Positions 33,930 through 45,139 of a stretch of 64,000 bases of DNA are shown one piece after another (position 1 is the first letter of the stretch; the number at the start of each line of letters is the position of its first letter). The notes beneath the pieces were generated by a model. That model did not search any database and was not told the origin of the DNA. It saw nothing but the letters and a program-made list of their open reading frames with translations. The DNA comes from Lampris incognitus (lineage: Eukaryota > Chordata > Actinopteri > Lampriformes > Lampridae): the NCBI RefSeq assembly GCF_029633865.1, contig NC_079215.1:53839698-53903697 (forward strand). The letters are read 5' to 3'. Both the position numbers and the translations under genes were made by a program.

Positions 33930-34629
33930 TTTCATAAGAATCTTCTGAAACGTGAGCGTGCAGAGGAAGCATTTACATTAACTAGCCAGAAGAGGGCGCC
34001 ATAACAGCCCTCATGGAGCTCGGTTTTACCGAAGATGGTTTACCTGAATAACAAGATTTGCCCCTCGCTGCCTCTTCCATTCTTACTTTGTTGTGTGCGC
34101 CATCTAACACCAGCGTCTGAAGCAAATGGGCGAGAGAGGGCGGAGACATGGCTGCGTGGCTAGAAACGCGCTTGATGTGACCCTGCACCGTCATCGCCTA
34201 CTGCGTTTCCTGTCGTCGGGGTCACCAGCGTAGAGGAGCTCAAGCAGGAGTCGTGACAACTTTCTCTTTCGGCTACACAACGTGCACCATTTATTCCTTC
34301 CACCACTGCAACAACAAAAAACCCGCGCAGCGGAAGTGTGTCACTGTAAACCCGAACCGAAGAAACAGCAGCTGTAAACAAACGTTCCTACTATAGCTCA
34401 ATAAGGGGACTTACGCACCCCTATAACCACTACACAGTTTTATTTTGAAGTACTCGCCTGTATCATCGCCTGTTGTATTTTCTGTTTTACTTTGAAGTAC
34501 TCACCCGTCTTCTCATTTCAGTTCCCGCCCTCTCGCGTCTTCCGCTCCTTCCTGTTCTCTCCACTCACCTGCGCAGCGCAGCTGTTCCTCGTTTCCTCAT
34601 TAGCTCCCTAGCGTATATATTGTAACGTT
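33930..34629. other. Intergenic stretch, unassigned
   Basis: No gene recognised. Contains AGTACTCGCC / AGTACTCACC near-duplicates (34450-34510), suggesting a small internal duplication. Confidence 0.35.
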
Positions 34630-34775
34630 CATGGGGAAGAAGACACGCTAGCCGGCGGGTCTGACCCTTTAGTCGAGCGGTTAGCGATGCCTCCTGCGGT
34701 GCGGGCGATACGGGTTCGCTTCCCGGCCGCGGCAGTTCCAGTGGTTGCGTTGTCCCCCGGATTCGCTACAATACA
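34630..34775 (+). mobile_element. tRNA-derived SINE (family C)
   Basis: Box A is TTTAGTCGAGCGGTTAGCG, box B GGGTTCGCTTCCC, and the 3' end ATTCGCTACAATACAC. It shares its tail with the copy inserted in the L2 element (10497-10625). Confidence 0.75.
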
Positions 34776-34834
34776 CTTTCCTGGTTCCCTGCCATGCTAC
34801 CCTTGGTCATCGCTACCCCCCCCCCCATATTTCC

Positions 34835-35040
34835 TCCCAGTGTAAGTATCCATAGCTTTTTGAATTCTCTTGTTCTTTGGTTTTAGGATGTTTGCCTGCT
34901 CCCCACCCGGATTTGTTTGCGTTGATTCGGAGCGATTATATGTACGAGTGCCTAGCTTACCGGTAAATACTTTGCCTTTTTTGAATTTTAGCTTGTGTTC
35001 CGAGTCTTTCTCCGCACCTGAGTCTCTGAAAATGTTCCAG
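34835..35040 (+). repeat. LTR-like repeat segment, copy 1
   Basis: It shares blocks with 48545-48715: AGTGTAAGT-TCCATAG, TTGTTTGCGTTGATT / TTATTTGCTTTGATT, CTAGCTTACCGGTAAA and a terminal GTCTTTCTCCGCACCTGAGTC. This terminal form resembles fish Gypsy LTR ends. No pol gene is attached, so classification is tentative. Confidence 0.4.
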
Positions 35041-35429
35041 CATACAACCAGGCCGAGGCAGAGGATGGCGCTCTCCGCTGCGCTCTCCAGTCTCAGGCGA
35101 GGAGACTGGAGCCGGTGACACCTCCGATCACTGGGGTCCAGGAGCTCGACGGCGGACACCACTTCCAAGCTACCGTGGTGGACCAGCTCAGCGACCTACC
35201 GCCCAGGCGCCATGTCTCGACACTCACTCCCCTGCGGCGTCCATCCCAAGCCGCCACCTGCTACGCCTGTGAGCCAGCCAGCTCCTTGTCCCGAACCACC
35301 AGGGTCCTAGACTGAAAGGAGTGGCACGGTGAACCTGCCGGTCTTTTCCGACTCGCTGCACCCTGACCTAAAGAGCTTCAGCCCCTGTCCTACCACCCCA
35401 CTGAACAATCCCGAGTGGCCCTCACGGGG

Positions 35430-35757
35430 GGAGCTCTTATTTTTCTCCCAATTGAATCCGGGTAGTTACCCCACCCCTGTGAGCCGTTCCGGTCGCTGCT
35501 CCACCACTCCTGCCGATCCGGGGAGGACTGCAGACTACATGCCTCCTCCGATACAGGAGTCGCCAGCCGCTTTTCACCTGACAGTAAGGAGTTTCACCAG
35601 GTGGACGTAGTGAGTGGGAGGTTCACGGGCGCCCCGACCGACCGACCAGAGGAGGCTCTAGTGCAGCAACAGGACGGACACATACCCACATCCGGCTTCC
35701 CACCCGCGGACACGGCCAATTGTGTCTACAAGGGCGCCCGACCAAGCAGGGGTGTTT
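35430..35757 (-). mobile_element. Family B SINE, head missing
   Basis: The reverse orientation shows AATTGGGAGAAAA, CAGGTGAAAAGCGGCTGGCG, GTATGTGTCC and GGTCGGGCGCCC. The tRNA-related promoter part is absent; it ends at a poly-T run at 35762. Confidence 0.75.
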
Positions 35758-35804
35758 ATACTTTTTTTTTTTTTTAACCACTTTGTTATATTGCACCGCC
35801 CAAT

Positions 35805-35872
35805 GACTGCTGGGATAGGCTCCAGCATCCCCGCGACCCTGAGTAAGGAGAAGCTGTTTAGACAATGAATGA
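35805..35872 (+). mobile_element. Family A SINE, 3' fragment
   Basis: Only the CAATGACTGCTGGGATAGGC block and the degraded AAGCTGTTTAGACAATGAATG tail are present. Confidence 0.7.
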
Positions 35873-35892
35873 CTGTCTTATTGTATTTGATG

Positions 35893-35953
35893 CGGGGGAA
35901 AGGGGGGATGGATGACATGCAGCAAAGGGCCCAGGCCGCTGCGGTAAGGATTC
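35893..35953 (-). mobile_element. tRNA-derived SINE (family D), fragment
   Basis: On the minus strand it reads CCTTACCGCAGCGGCC then GGGCCCTTTGCTGCATGTCAT, a common fish tRNA-derived SINE body. Its head appears separately at 40523-40582 in the same orientation. The two halves flank the block containing the pseudogenes at 36.5-39.4 kb. Confidence 0.5.
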
Positions 35954-36504
35954 CCTCCCCAACTTTCTTTACAACAATGAGGTGTAATAATTGTCATACA
36001 AAACCATTAAAAAAAAAAATTATACAAGCTAGAGGGCCATTTCATTGTCCTTTAGAGTTCATATAAAATGTACTTTTGACATATTGAAGGTTTTTTGTTC
36101 TTCACATTCTACCCCCCCCCCCCAAGGTTAAAGATTAAGTTCTATATTGCACCTTAAAGTGAGACTTGGCTTGGGCTTTCACCCCATGCTGCAGCCATGG
36201 ACGGCGGCTAACCTCCCACATATAAAGGTGCTGGTGAACAAAGAACTGAAACAAACTCCTCAATAAAAGCAAAAATCTGCACAACCTAAAAAAAAAAAAC
36301 TTCCATCCAGGCCTCGTCCTTATCTGCAGCTATATAAAAGTTTTACTGACACAGGGATACATAACATTTTTACATCTATTGACTGCAACAAGGGACTCCG
36401 AAGCTCCTCCCAGAAGACGGTAACTGACACTGTGTGTGGGACATGGGATGGGTCACTAACTATCCTACTGGTTTACCCCCCCCCCCCAAAAGAAAAAACA
36501 AAAC

Positions 36505-37030
36505 TCAGAGGTTGGGTAAATAGTCCATCACGAACGAGAAATACTTTAGAGACGCACACTCAAGTTTCTCTCCAAATTCACTCATGGAGGCACACATGAT
36601 GGCTGTGGTAGTATCCTGGTCTTCATAGAAAACCTTGGCCATGGCAAAGCCCACCTTGGCCACCTTCTTGTCCATTCCATTTGTATAGCCCACTATCACA
36701 AAAATGTGTCCTTGGCATCAGGGCCCATATTGGTGCGGGTCAGACCCATTCAGTATTTCTCTGTGCAGGCCTGTTAGTCCGTTAGCGTCTTCCCATCCTC
36801 CACTGGCAGGTACTCATCATCCTCACTTTCCTCTTCATCGTGGACCTCATCGCCTCCTTTTTACCTCTTTCTCATTGTCCTCTGACTGACAGCCACTCCT
36901 GTGCTTCTTCCGCCTCCATGGGTGTGTCCTCCGCTGCCGTCTTGTCCCCCTCTCGCTCCACCATCTGCTCTCCGTCGTCTTCCCTTGCGCCGTTCTCTGC
37001 TCCCACCTCTTCTCCTCCTCCACTAACTGG
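36505..37030 (-). pseudogene. Possible retropseudogene of an unrecognised acidic protein
   Basis: The minus strand has an intronless but frame-broken coding-like stretch. An acidic region (EEVGAENGAREDDGEQ, then EEESEDDEYLPVEDG) is followed by a 64-codon open end with MDKKVAKVGFAMAKVFYEDQ and ASLKYFSFVMDYLPNL. At least two frame changes and a stop separate the parts. I do not recognise the parent gene. Lack of introns suggests a processed copy; a poly-A tail was not identified. Confidence 0.4.
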
Positions 37031-37107
37031 GCGATTTAGCAAAAATGGGAGTAGGCTTCAGGGTTTCATTCATTTAATGATTATTTTAACAAATGTTTGG
37101 ATTTATC

Positions 37108-39405
37108 TTAAAGGGTCATGCAGAAGGAGAGGCCGAGAAAGAAAAGGGTCAAGAAGCAAGCTGTTTGAGTGAAAGGGAGAAAACGGATCCAGAGACAGAA
37201 AGGGAACAAACCGATCCAGAGACAGAAAGGGAACAAACCGATCCAGAGACAGAAAGAGAGCAAATAGACCCAGCGAGAGAGAGGGAGCAAACTGACGTAG
37301 AGAGGGAAAGTGATCAAGCAGCTGCTGCAACTCCTTCCAGAAGTTACAGGGATGATTTAGGTGACGAAGACACTGGGCCCAGACATGTAAAGCTGAATAG
37401 CTTCCCACAAGATAGTTTTGGTACACAGTATAGGGGATTTCAGTACTGCTGGTTTGATAAATACAAATGGCTAGAATACTCTGTCAACCAAAATGCAGCT
37501 GTCTGCTTTCCATGTTGACTATTTGGCAAAAACATAAAACACGATGCTTTGGTCAGTAATGGCTGTAAAAACTGGAAGAAAGCCTTGTTTATCTTTGAAA
37601 AGCATGAGATGGCACAAACCCATAAAGACAGTGTTGTGGCATGGCAAAGCTACTAGGCAACTGGCAGTCAGGGAAAAATTGCTCAGATTATAGCATCTGC
37701 ACATGTAAGCGAGATAGCAGAGAGAAGGGGATATATCAGGTGAATTGTTGCGGTCCCTTTTCGTGGCAGTAATGAAGCTAATGAAAGCACAGACAGGGGC
37801 AACTTTGTTGCATGTATGGAACTTTTGTTGAAGGAATTTGACCCTTTCCTCCGTCGAATACCACTTATCTCTCTCCAACATTTCAGAATGAGATGATTGA
37901 GTGTTGTGCTCAAGAAATCACTAATGTCATAATCTCTGAGATGACAAAGTCCAGAATGTATGCCATTATGGCAGATGAGGACAGTCAGAGCAGTTGGCTG
38001 TGTGTTTTAGGTACATTACAGAGGGGGCGGTTAAGCAGCATTTTCTAGCACTAACAGAAATGAAGTCATTTGATGCCTAGTCCATAGCAACTGAGTTGCA
38101 GGAGCAGCTCCAAATCAATGGGCTAGCGGCGCTAAAATATGTCACACAAACATATGTTGGTGCAGCCGTTATGAGTGGGTCCACTGGGGATGTGCAAGTA
38201 CATTTCAGAATGCTGCATCCAGAGGCAATTTATGTGCATTGTTATGCTCACGAGCTGAACTTGGTGTTGTGCCATACTCGCAGGGCTGTTTTAGAGGCTC
38301 CAGAGTTTTTCAGTTTGTTGAATTGTGTCTATTCCTTTTTCAGCACCTCCCTAGTTAACCACCACAAGTTCAAAGAAGCTCCGGCCAAACTTGGATTGAC
38401 ATCAGCTGAACGTGTATAACTTTCTACCACTCACTGGGCACGCAAGCTGCGATCCCTTAACGTAGTTCTTGACACTTTACCTGCCATTTTTGAATGTCTG
38501 TCTGCCATTGGATCCCCCATAGCTGTTGGTCTGAGAAAGAAGCTTTACAAGTTTTCAACAGTGTATTTACTACCGATGTTTCAGTCCCTACTTGTAACTG
38601 AGGGACTTCACAAGTTCCTACAGAAAGAGACTTTAGACCTGACAGAAGCTGTCATCTGCAAACAAGCTGAGTGTGACACACTGAGAGGCAAACGCACAGA
38701 TGCCTTTGCCACAGAGCTTTATGAGAGAGCCAAGGCCCTGTGCAACACTCACAATATCCCAGAACCAGATTCCAAAAAAAAAAAGGCATAAACAGAGGAA
38801 AATTGGTGATTTTGTGTTGGAGACAACCTTGGGTTCAGGCACAGATTGGTTCAGCTCAGGCCTCTTGAAAACAGAGTTGCTGTTCCCCTGCTTGGATAGG
38901 ATGGTTAGTGAGCTTGAACGATTTTCTAGTGTAGATGCAAGCCTACTAAAAGTCATCCAGGCATGCAGCCCTAATTCAGAACACTTCTTGAGTGAATCAT
39001 ATTTAACTGAGCTTGCCAATCACTACAACATTGAGCTCAAAACAGAAGAGGTGCTGGTGGCCAGAAGCTTTCTTGCATGCAAAACAGAGGCTGGATGTCC
39101 ACCCCAAGACATACTAGTTGTGCACAACTTCCTAGATCCAGATATGTACCCCTCTCTAAAGGCAATCATTCAAGTTGCCCTAACAATACCCGTGAACAGC
39201 TGCTCTTGTGAAAGGTCTTTTAGTCCACTGTGCCGGCTGCACTCCTGGCTGCATAAAACAATGGGGGCAGAAGAGGCTTCACAGTCTTGCAGCCATGTCA
39301 ACTGAGTGCAAAACACTAGGGCTGCTGAGTCACAACAGAATCGTGGACCGATTTGCCACCTTCAAAAACAGAAGGTATTCTTTGATGCTCCCACCCACAA
39401 AATAG
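37108..39405 (+). pseudogene. Decayed ZMYM/TTF-type hAT transposase
   Basis: In order: an acidic N-terminus with a repeated DPETEREQT (27-bp units, about 37186-37270); a TTF-type zinc-finger region (QYRGFQYCWFDKYKWLEYS, AAVCFPC); a degraded DUF4371-like middle (MADEDSQSS, then VHCYAHELNLVLCHT); and a hAT C-terminal dimerisation region (HNFLDPDMYPSLKAI, ALTIPVNSCSCERSFS). Multiple in-frame stops and shifts (for example near 37516, 37655 and 38419) break it. The element's right end at 40507-40521 reads CTAGTGACGCCCCTG, a hAT-like terminus; the left terminus was not found. Confidence 0.8.
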
Positions 39406-39409
39406 TCTC

Positions 39410-40506
39410 TCTCTATGAATAGCAGCTTTTCAGTTTCAGTAAATGAGATAATTGCTGAAAAGGGTTATATGAACCTGTCTGTTGAAATTCCTTTCTATCT
39501 GATCCTTCATTCATTTATTCTTTCCATTGTGTTTCTCCTTGTGTTTAGTATTATGAGGTCGGTTCAAGTGCAAAACCTCTGTTCAGTCACAAACCATCCT
39601 ATATTCTGCATTCTGGATATTGTCTATTTCATGAAATACGTTATGCATGATCCACTGTCTACTGTTTGAGTGTGGCTTTGCATGGCTGTGGAAAATATTT
39701 TCCATGGAAAACTCACTCACATGTAAAAAATTCCATAGCTATGTTATAATAGCAATTTCCATACAAAACATCAAAACTGTTACATAATCTTAACAATGTA
39801 GGAGCCAATGTGAGCCAATCTAAACCATACTACACTGTGAAGTGAAATCAGCAAGTTGAAATTTGAAAGATGTTAATTTCAATACAACCCAGCATGTAAA
39901 TTGCCATGTATACCGCCATCTTGTGCATATGCCTTTTCGTTGATGCTTTTTGACTAACAGCCCTATTGTCCTCTGGCTGAGGGCTGGACTGGATTTTGAT
40001 TTCTTCCATATTTGTAGAAATGGTATACCCTTAATATATCCTTATTTGTGAGAATAAATAAAAAGTTATTGAGAAAAGTTAATAGTTGTGCTGTCAAAGG
40101 TCACTACAACATGTAAGCACAACTACAGAGCAAAATCACACTTTCTGATTGCACAAACTGTGATCGCACCAATCTACAGTCTGTGTATGAACAACATACT
40201 TAGGACCTGCAGCTTATCTAAGAGAGAGGCGATAGCATTCCTTGACTTCAATACCTTTGCTTGATCTGTGCCTGTTGTAAGTGGATGGATAGCATTTAAG
40301 TCATATTAGAGCCGTGCCTGATACAAACTATGAAGAAACAGCTCTACTGTGTGCCAACTTGACCAAATAATCATATTTTTGATTGATTTTACACCATTGC
40401 TACTCTAAAACTTCATGACAAAACAGACATTTTGGGGCCATTTAAAAAAAAAATCCTCCCCTCCAGACCCCCCTAGTAAAGGCTTAGTTCCCCTATCCAT
40501 AAATCT
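39410..40506. other. 3' part of the hAT element, non-coding
   Basis: AT-rich sequence between the transposase remnant and the right terminus; no further coding signal. Confidence 0.5.
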
Positions 40507-40521
40507 CTAGTGACGCCCCTG
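40507..40521. repeat. Probable hAT right terminal inverted repeat
   Basis: CTAGTGACGCCCCTG, the complement of CAGGGGCGTCACTAG, a form common at hAT ends. The matching left end was not located. Confidence 0.5.
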
Positions 40522-40522
40522 C

Positions 40523-40582
40523 TCAGCAGTAAGGACTCAGCCTTATGTGGTACGCGCTCTATCAGGTGAGCCACAGGGGTGC
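40523..40582 (-). mobile_element. Family D SINE, head fragment
   Basis: On the minus strand it reads TGTGGCTCACCTGATAGAGC (box A like) then GTACCACATAAGGCTGAGTC and CCTTACTGC. It is abruptly joined to the hAT terminus; a GTAAGGA motif is shared with the partner fragment near 35945. Confidence 0.55.
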
Positions 40583-40597
40583 CTCGACTTGTCTTTC

Positions 40598-40743
40598 TTT
40601 AGGGTGTACTCACAGTAGGCACGGTTGCCTTGTACTGTGCCCGAGCACGGTACGGAGCGATCACACTAGTCAAACAAACTGGACTTTGAGGGTCAAATGT
40701 GCTCGGGCACGGTACAGACCGCCTAGTGTGAGTACACCCTAAA
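40598..40743. mobile_element. Small MITE with TTAGGGTGTACTCACA ends
   Basis: The 145-bp element has long inverted ends: TTAGGGTGTACTCACAGTAGGC versus the complement of GCCTAGTGTGAGTACACCCTAA. The inside holds an inverted GTGCCCGAGCACGGTAC / GTGCTCGGGCACGGTAC pair. Flanking TTT/AAA is compatible with a TTA/TAA-type target duplication. Confidence 0.75.
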
Positions 40744-41179
40744 AGACTTTTCGGGGACTAGGACCAGCTAACGCCACTTGATTTTTACCGGCTGACTTCG
40801 ATTCCCTAGCCACCCTGTCTATTAGGATCGACAACCAGCTTCATGAGAGGAGAAATGAGAGCCTGTTCTGTGTGGAGACCACCCATCCACTGGAGGCAGC
40901 CAACCTTGCCGTAAGGGTCTGATCTGCCTTCCAATACGATGCAAATTTATGGTCAGTTTGTGCTGAAAGTCATTTTGCATCCTTGGGCAGTTCCTTTCAG
41001 GAGATTAACACAAATGAAATACACAGTGGCACTTATCATAGACGTACAAAACACATGAAACAGTCATGACAAACATCTCACATATCCTCTGGATTCAGCA
41101 GCACAGAGATTTTGGTTTAGCAACAGGACAGACTGATGTATAAACAGTCTTCATGCTATTGCGTTTAAATTGAGGGACT

Positions 41180-41660
41180 CTAAATCGCCTGTCAGAGAGC
41201 TTGAGAAGATCCGAGTCTACGAAGAAAGTAAATGCGCTGCTGCATCTTACAAATAAATTCTATGAGAATCCCACGATAGGGTGGCGTCCATCATAACACT
41301 CAGGTATTTGTATGAAGACACTTGTGTGATTTCCAAGTTGTGACTTGTCACTGGAAGCAGCGGACAGTCAGGAGGTAGGCCGACGCGTCCTCCTCTGTCT
41401 TAGTATTTTATTGCACCATTCAATTAGCCAGTCGACATTACACTGGAAGGTGGACTCATCAGTATTTTAAAAGAAACTGGTTGGGCACACAGGATGATGC
41501 ATTCTGCAGTGTACAATGTGAAAAGCACAGGTGAACAAATGCAGCCTTGAGGTGCTTCAGCATTAGTCCTGATTGGAGAGGAAAGTATATTTACCTTTAC
41601 TAGCTGTGTTCTGCTTGTGAGAAACGACCCCGTACCAGTAAATAAATTCTGGATTTTACC
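41180..41660 (-). pseudogene. Non-LTR reverse transcriptase fragment
   Basis: The minus strand has EAPQGCICSPVLFTLYTAEC (equivalent of the RT PQG-SP-LF block), then SYKYLSVMMDATLSW. The catalytic YADD part is decayed. The clade is not resolved. Confidence 0.6.
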
Positions 41661-41699
41661 GTAACACTCGGAATAACAACCAATTTACAATAGATTTGT

Positions 41700-42633
41700 A
41701 CAACTTATTAGAATATCTGCTTTTGTCCTTGCTAAGTTTGAGAGACGGACAGAAGTTAGTAAAGGTGCCAGTAAAGTGGGTGTAACCTGGTTTTGCACCT
41801 TCCATTTACAGCAGCGAATATGGCATTTACCAATAAGGATTACCAAAATCAGACGTGTTATTAAGGTTGAAACAAAGAATGGGATTTATTTCAGATTGAG
41901 GGATATTTACGACACTGTAAAACACAGGAGCTACAACACCAGCCTGAAACTTTACAAAACTGCCGTCCCATTTTGGGCTGCGACGCCTTGCAGGATCAGA
42001 CGAAGACCCTCGTTTTTATGCAAGGTTGGTCCATGTTTTTTGGAGTAGTGTTAAAATAACCTGTGTGTGTGTGTGTGTGTTAGTGAGAGAGTCTGTTTAC
42101 TCCTGTATGTGTGTCTAGTCCTGTGTGTGCGTGTGTCTGTGTAATATAAAAAAAGTCCAAAGGGATTATAATTTCATCGTTAGACGTGTGTCACACCAGC
42201 CTTCGCGGCAACTGGTGGAGCCTGCTGGAAAAACCAAGATGGTGCGGATGACCAGTGCTAATGCTGCCTCTGCCAACAGCAATGAGCCAACTCCACTGAG
42301 AGCAACTGTAAGTTATGTAATCAGGCTCTCTCTCGAAAAAAAAAAAAATTAAGGTCATGCTTAACACTGGATAGGTCTGATTTTAATTGGTCTCTGCTTT
42401 ATAAAAAGGAAAGATAACGACAAAGTTGGAATAGCTGTCCAGGGGTGTCAAACTCATTCTATCATGGGCAGAGTGTATACAGGTTTCTGGTTGAACCATG
42501 CTTTATTAACAGGTGAGCTGGTTGAAAAGATGAGCTAATTCATGAAATCAGCTGGTAATCAGTTTCCATCAGTGTTAAGGTAGCGCTGAAACAAAAACCT
42601 ACATACAGTGGAATGTTTGACAGCGCTGACATA

Positions 42634-42635
<2 letters not shown>
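41700..42635. other. Coding-like fragments, unassigned
   Basis: Open stretches at about 41776-42048 and 42180-42310 are protein-like (NMAFTNKDYQNQT; RQLVEPAGKTKMVRMTSANA) but short and broken by a GT microsatellite. They could belong to the decayed DNA transposon downstream. No family motif is clear. Confidence 0.3.

Positions 42636-42692
<57 letters not shown>
42636..42692. repeat. (TA)n microsatellite
   Basis: About 28 uninterrupted TA units. Confidence 0.95.
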
Positions 42693-42695
<3 letters not shown>

Positions 42696-43440
42696 GCTGG
42701 CCCAGCAGAGGATGTACTTTCTCCACCAGCTCAAGAAGTTCAACCTGTCTCAGGAACTGTTGGTTCAGTTCTACACTGCAAATAATCCAGTTTGTCTTCT
42801 ACACATCCATCACGGTCTGGTTTGGATCGGCCACCAAACAGGCCAGGTGCAGAGTACAATGGACAGTTAAGTCTGCAGAGAAAATCATTCGAGCCAACCT
42901 GCCCATCATTCAGGACTTATACACCTCCAGACTCAGGAAACGGGCAGGCAACATCACTGCAGACCCATCACACCCTGGTCACAACCTGTTCCAACTCCTG
43001 CCCTCTGGTAAGTGCTACAGAACACTATACCCCAAAACAACCAGATATATAAACAGTTTCTTTCTGTGGGCTGTCATTCAAATGAATGCATAATAATAAT
43101 AATAAATCATTACACTGCACTTGCACTGTCAAATAAGTCCAGCCATTTTGTCTATACTGTACTGTACATTGTACGTATACTGGTACGCTCTGTCATGTAC
43201 ATCTACCTCAGGCATGCATGTAAAGTAACCTGCTAACATCTATTTTCAGCATCTGATATATTCTCTGCACCATTGCACTTTATCACCTCTTATTTCGCCT
43301 GTATAAGTCAGTCCTTGTGTGTATATCTGGAGATTGTCGCGTTGTCATTCTGTTAAGTACACAGAGAGCCACGAAACCGGAGCCAAATTCCATGTAGTGC
43401 AAACCTACATGGCCTACATATATGTAAAATAAAACATGTT
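42693..43440 (+). pseudogene. Non-LTR retrotransposon ORF2 C-terminus
   Basis: It encodes AQQRMYFLHQLKKFNLSQEL, then SITVWFG and NLFQLLPSGKCYRTLYPKTT, the conserved post-RT region of several fish LINEs. One or two frameshifts; ends at a TAA near 43092 followed by a 3' UTR-like tail. Confidence 0.6.
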
Positions 43441-43671
43441 TTTGCACTATACTATTGTTTGTTTTGAATTAGCACTGCCACTATAAGTTGTTCCTCCATG
43501 CATAGAGCTTTATGTATGCTTGACCTACTTCAGTGATTACACAGTCTGTAAGTTGCTTGTACGAAAGCGTCTGCTGAATAACTACTGTAACGTAATGAGT
43601 TGTGTGTAACAGCGGTATCTAGGCCTAGACTGAGGTTCATTTTGTCTGGCTTTTTCCCCCTTAGTTTCTCG

Positions 43672-44035
43672 ATTTCTTATAAGGTCAAATAGGGTGTCAT
43701 TATTTACCTGACATGTCTTGACTGCCAAAGCCTGCAGTCTTCATCAGCGGTGTTGCTGAAACTTCCTGTCAGCTGATGTGTTTGTGCATTGTCACCAGAG
43801 CAGGAAAACCTGAACGCGGCCATCTCAGACCACCGCAAGAGGGGAAATCACATCATTGACCGGGAGAGGGCGGAAATCATCGTGCTACCTCTACAGGTAG
43901 GGCGACCATGCCCAAATGAATCAGCTGACAGGAAGCTTCAGCAACACCTTAGGCTTTGGCAGTCGAGACAAGTCAGCTAAATAACACCTTATTTGTCCTT
44001 ATATAAGAAGTCAAGAAACTATCTCAGACTATTTC
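43672..44035. mobile_element. Degenerate Penelope-like inverted pair
   Basis: Arms at 43672-43785 and 43918-44035 are inverted, sharing CAGCTGACAGGAAG, TTCAGCAACACC and GGCTTTGGCAGTC. The left arm on the minus strand (43747-43710) has CTGATGA, A, a GACTGC/GCAGTC stem, then AAGACATGTC where a hammerhead would need GAAA. The loop between the arms has a short open frame (HRKRGNHIIDRERAEI). Confidence 0.5.
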
Positions 44036-44059
44036 TCTAGCACGTCAAGAAACTATATC

Positions 44060-44795
44060 TTTGGCTGATGTTATTTGTTTATTTTCACAGAAACTCGCAG
44101 CCGTCGATGAGTTACTGCGGTTTCTGATGCACCCTGTTGGGCCTGCCTCTTGGGGATCTTGCCAACCGTTTTTGGGATTCACCGCACCGCAGCCAGCAGA
44201 ATCATTGCAACCTGGACGCACTTTCTGTACGATCTGCTTGGTTCCGATCGCCTGTGGATAGCGCCAGAAAAAGTCAAGGCACACTTGCCACCAGAGTTTT
44301 CATCATTCCCTGGCCCACATGTGGTGCTTGACTGTATGGATTTTTTTTTTGTGTGCTAAACTCCCTCCTCTCTCATTTTGCAGAGTGGGGTGTTTTCAAC
44401 ATATGAATCACACCACATTCAAGGCCATTACTGGGATTGCACCCCACGGTCCCGCCACCTTTGTGTCTGCATTGTATGCAGGTTCTATGAGCAACCAGGA
44501 GATTTTCGAGCTATCTGCCATTACCAAACGCGTCACAGCCGACAAGGCTATGGTGGTAGACAGTTTGCCAACCTGCCTTTCACTCAAAGAACATCCAAAT
44601 GTGTAGGGAGGACGTCCAGCAGAAGCAGTCTATTGCCCACTTGAGAGTCCATGTCGAGAGGTGTATCTGGAGGGTTAAAGAGAACAAACTCTTTGACATC
44701 ATCAGTGTGTGGAAGTATTGATCAGCTGTTCAGTGTGGCTTGCTTCCTGGTAAACCACCAGAATGGACCACCGGTGAAAGCATGGGCAGGTAAAT
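44060..44795 (+). pseudogene. DDE_Tnp_4-type transposase remnant (ISL2EU-like)
   Basis: The N-terminal part (about 44139-44345) reads GIHRTAASRIIATWTHFLYD and PGPHVVLDCM, the helix-turn-helix followed by the first catalytic Asp context. After a frame change, TTFKAITGIAPHGPATFVS and LYAGSMSNQEIFELS follow, then a degraded second-Asp region (MVVDS). The conserved LRVHVERCIWRVKENKLFDI end and a VKAWAG terminus close it. Three reading frames are needed, so it is inactive. Similar transposases in animals belong to the ISL2EU/IS4EU group, which often carries a YqaJ nuclease gene; such a gene lies at 46600-47504. Confidence 0.7.
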
Positions 44796-45139
44796 GTCCA
44801 ATGTAACTTATGGAAGTTACAACCTGCACATTAATGGAATAATGGCACTTGCAGACTGTAGTGGGGTTAAGACTGCAATCATAGTTATTCTAATAAAGTC
44901 AAATGCAACAATCACACTGTGTTTCAGCTCTTTAATTACACTGAAGAAGGCAATGGGGCTGGATCACATAGGTGATGATTTTTAAAATTTCATTACCGCA
45001 GGCCACATGAAAATTTTTGTTATTTTTTTTCTCCATTTTTTAACAATTGACAAAGTTTAAGAAGTGCCATGTAAAACTTATGTAGCGCTATCTATCCCTT
45101 TTAACTGTCAAGGACAACGCTCCTGAGTTCTCTATACAA

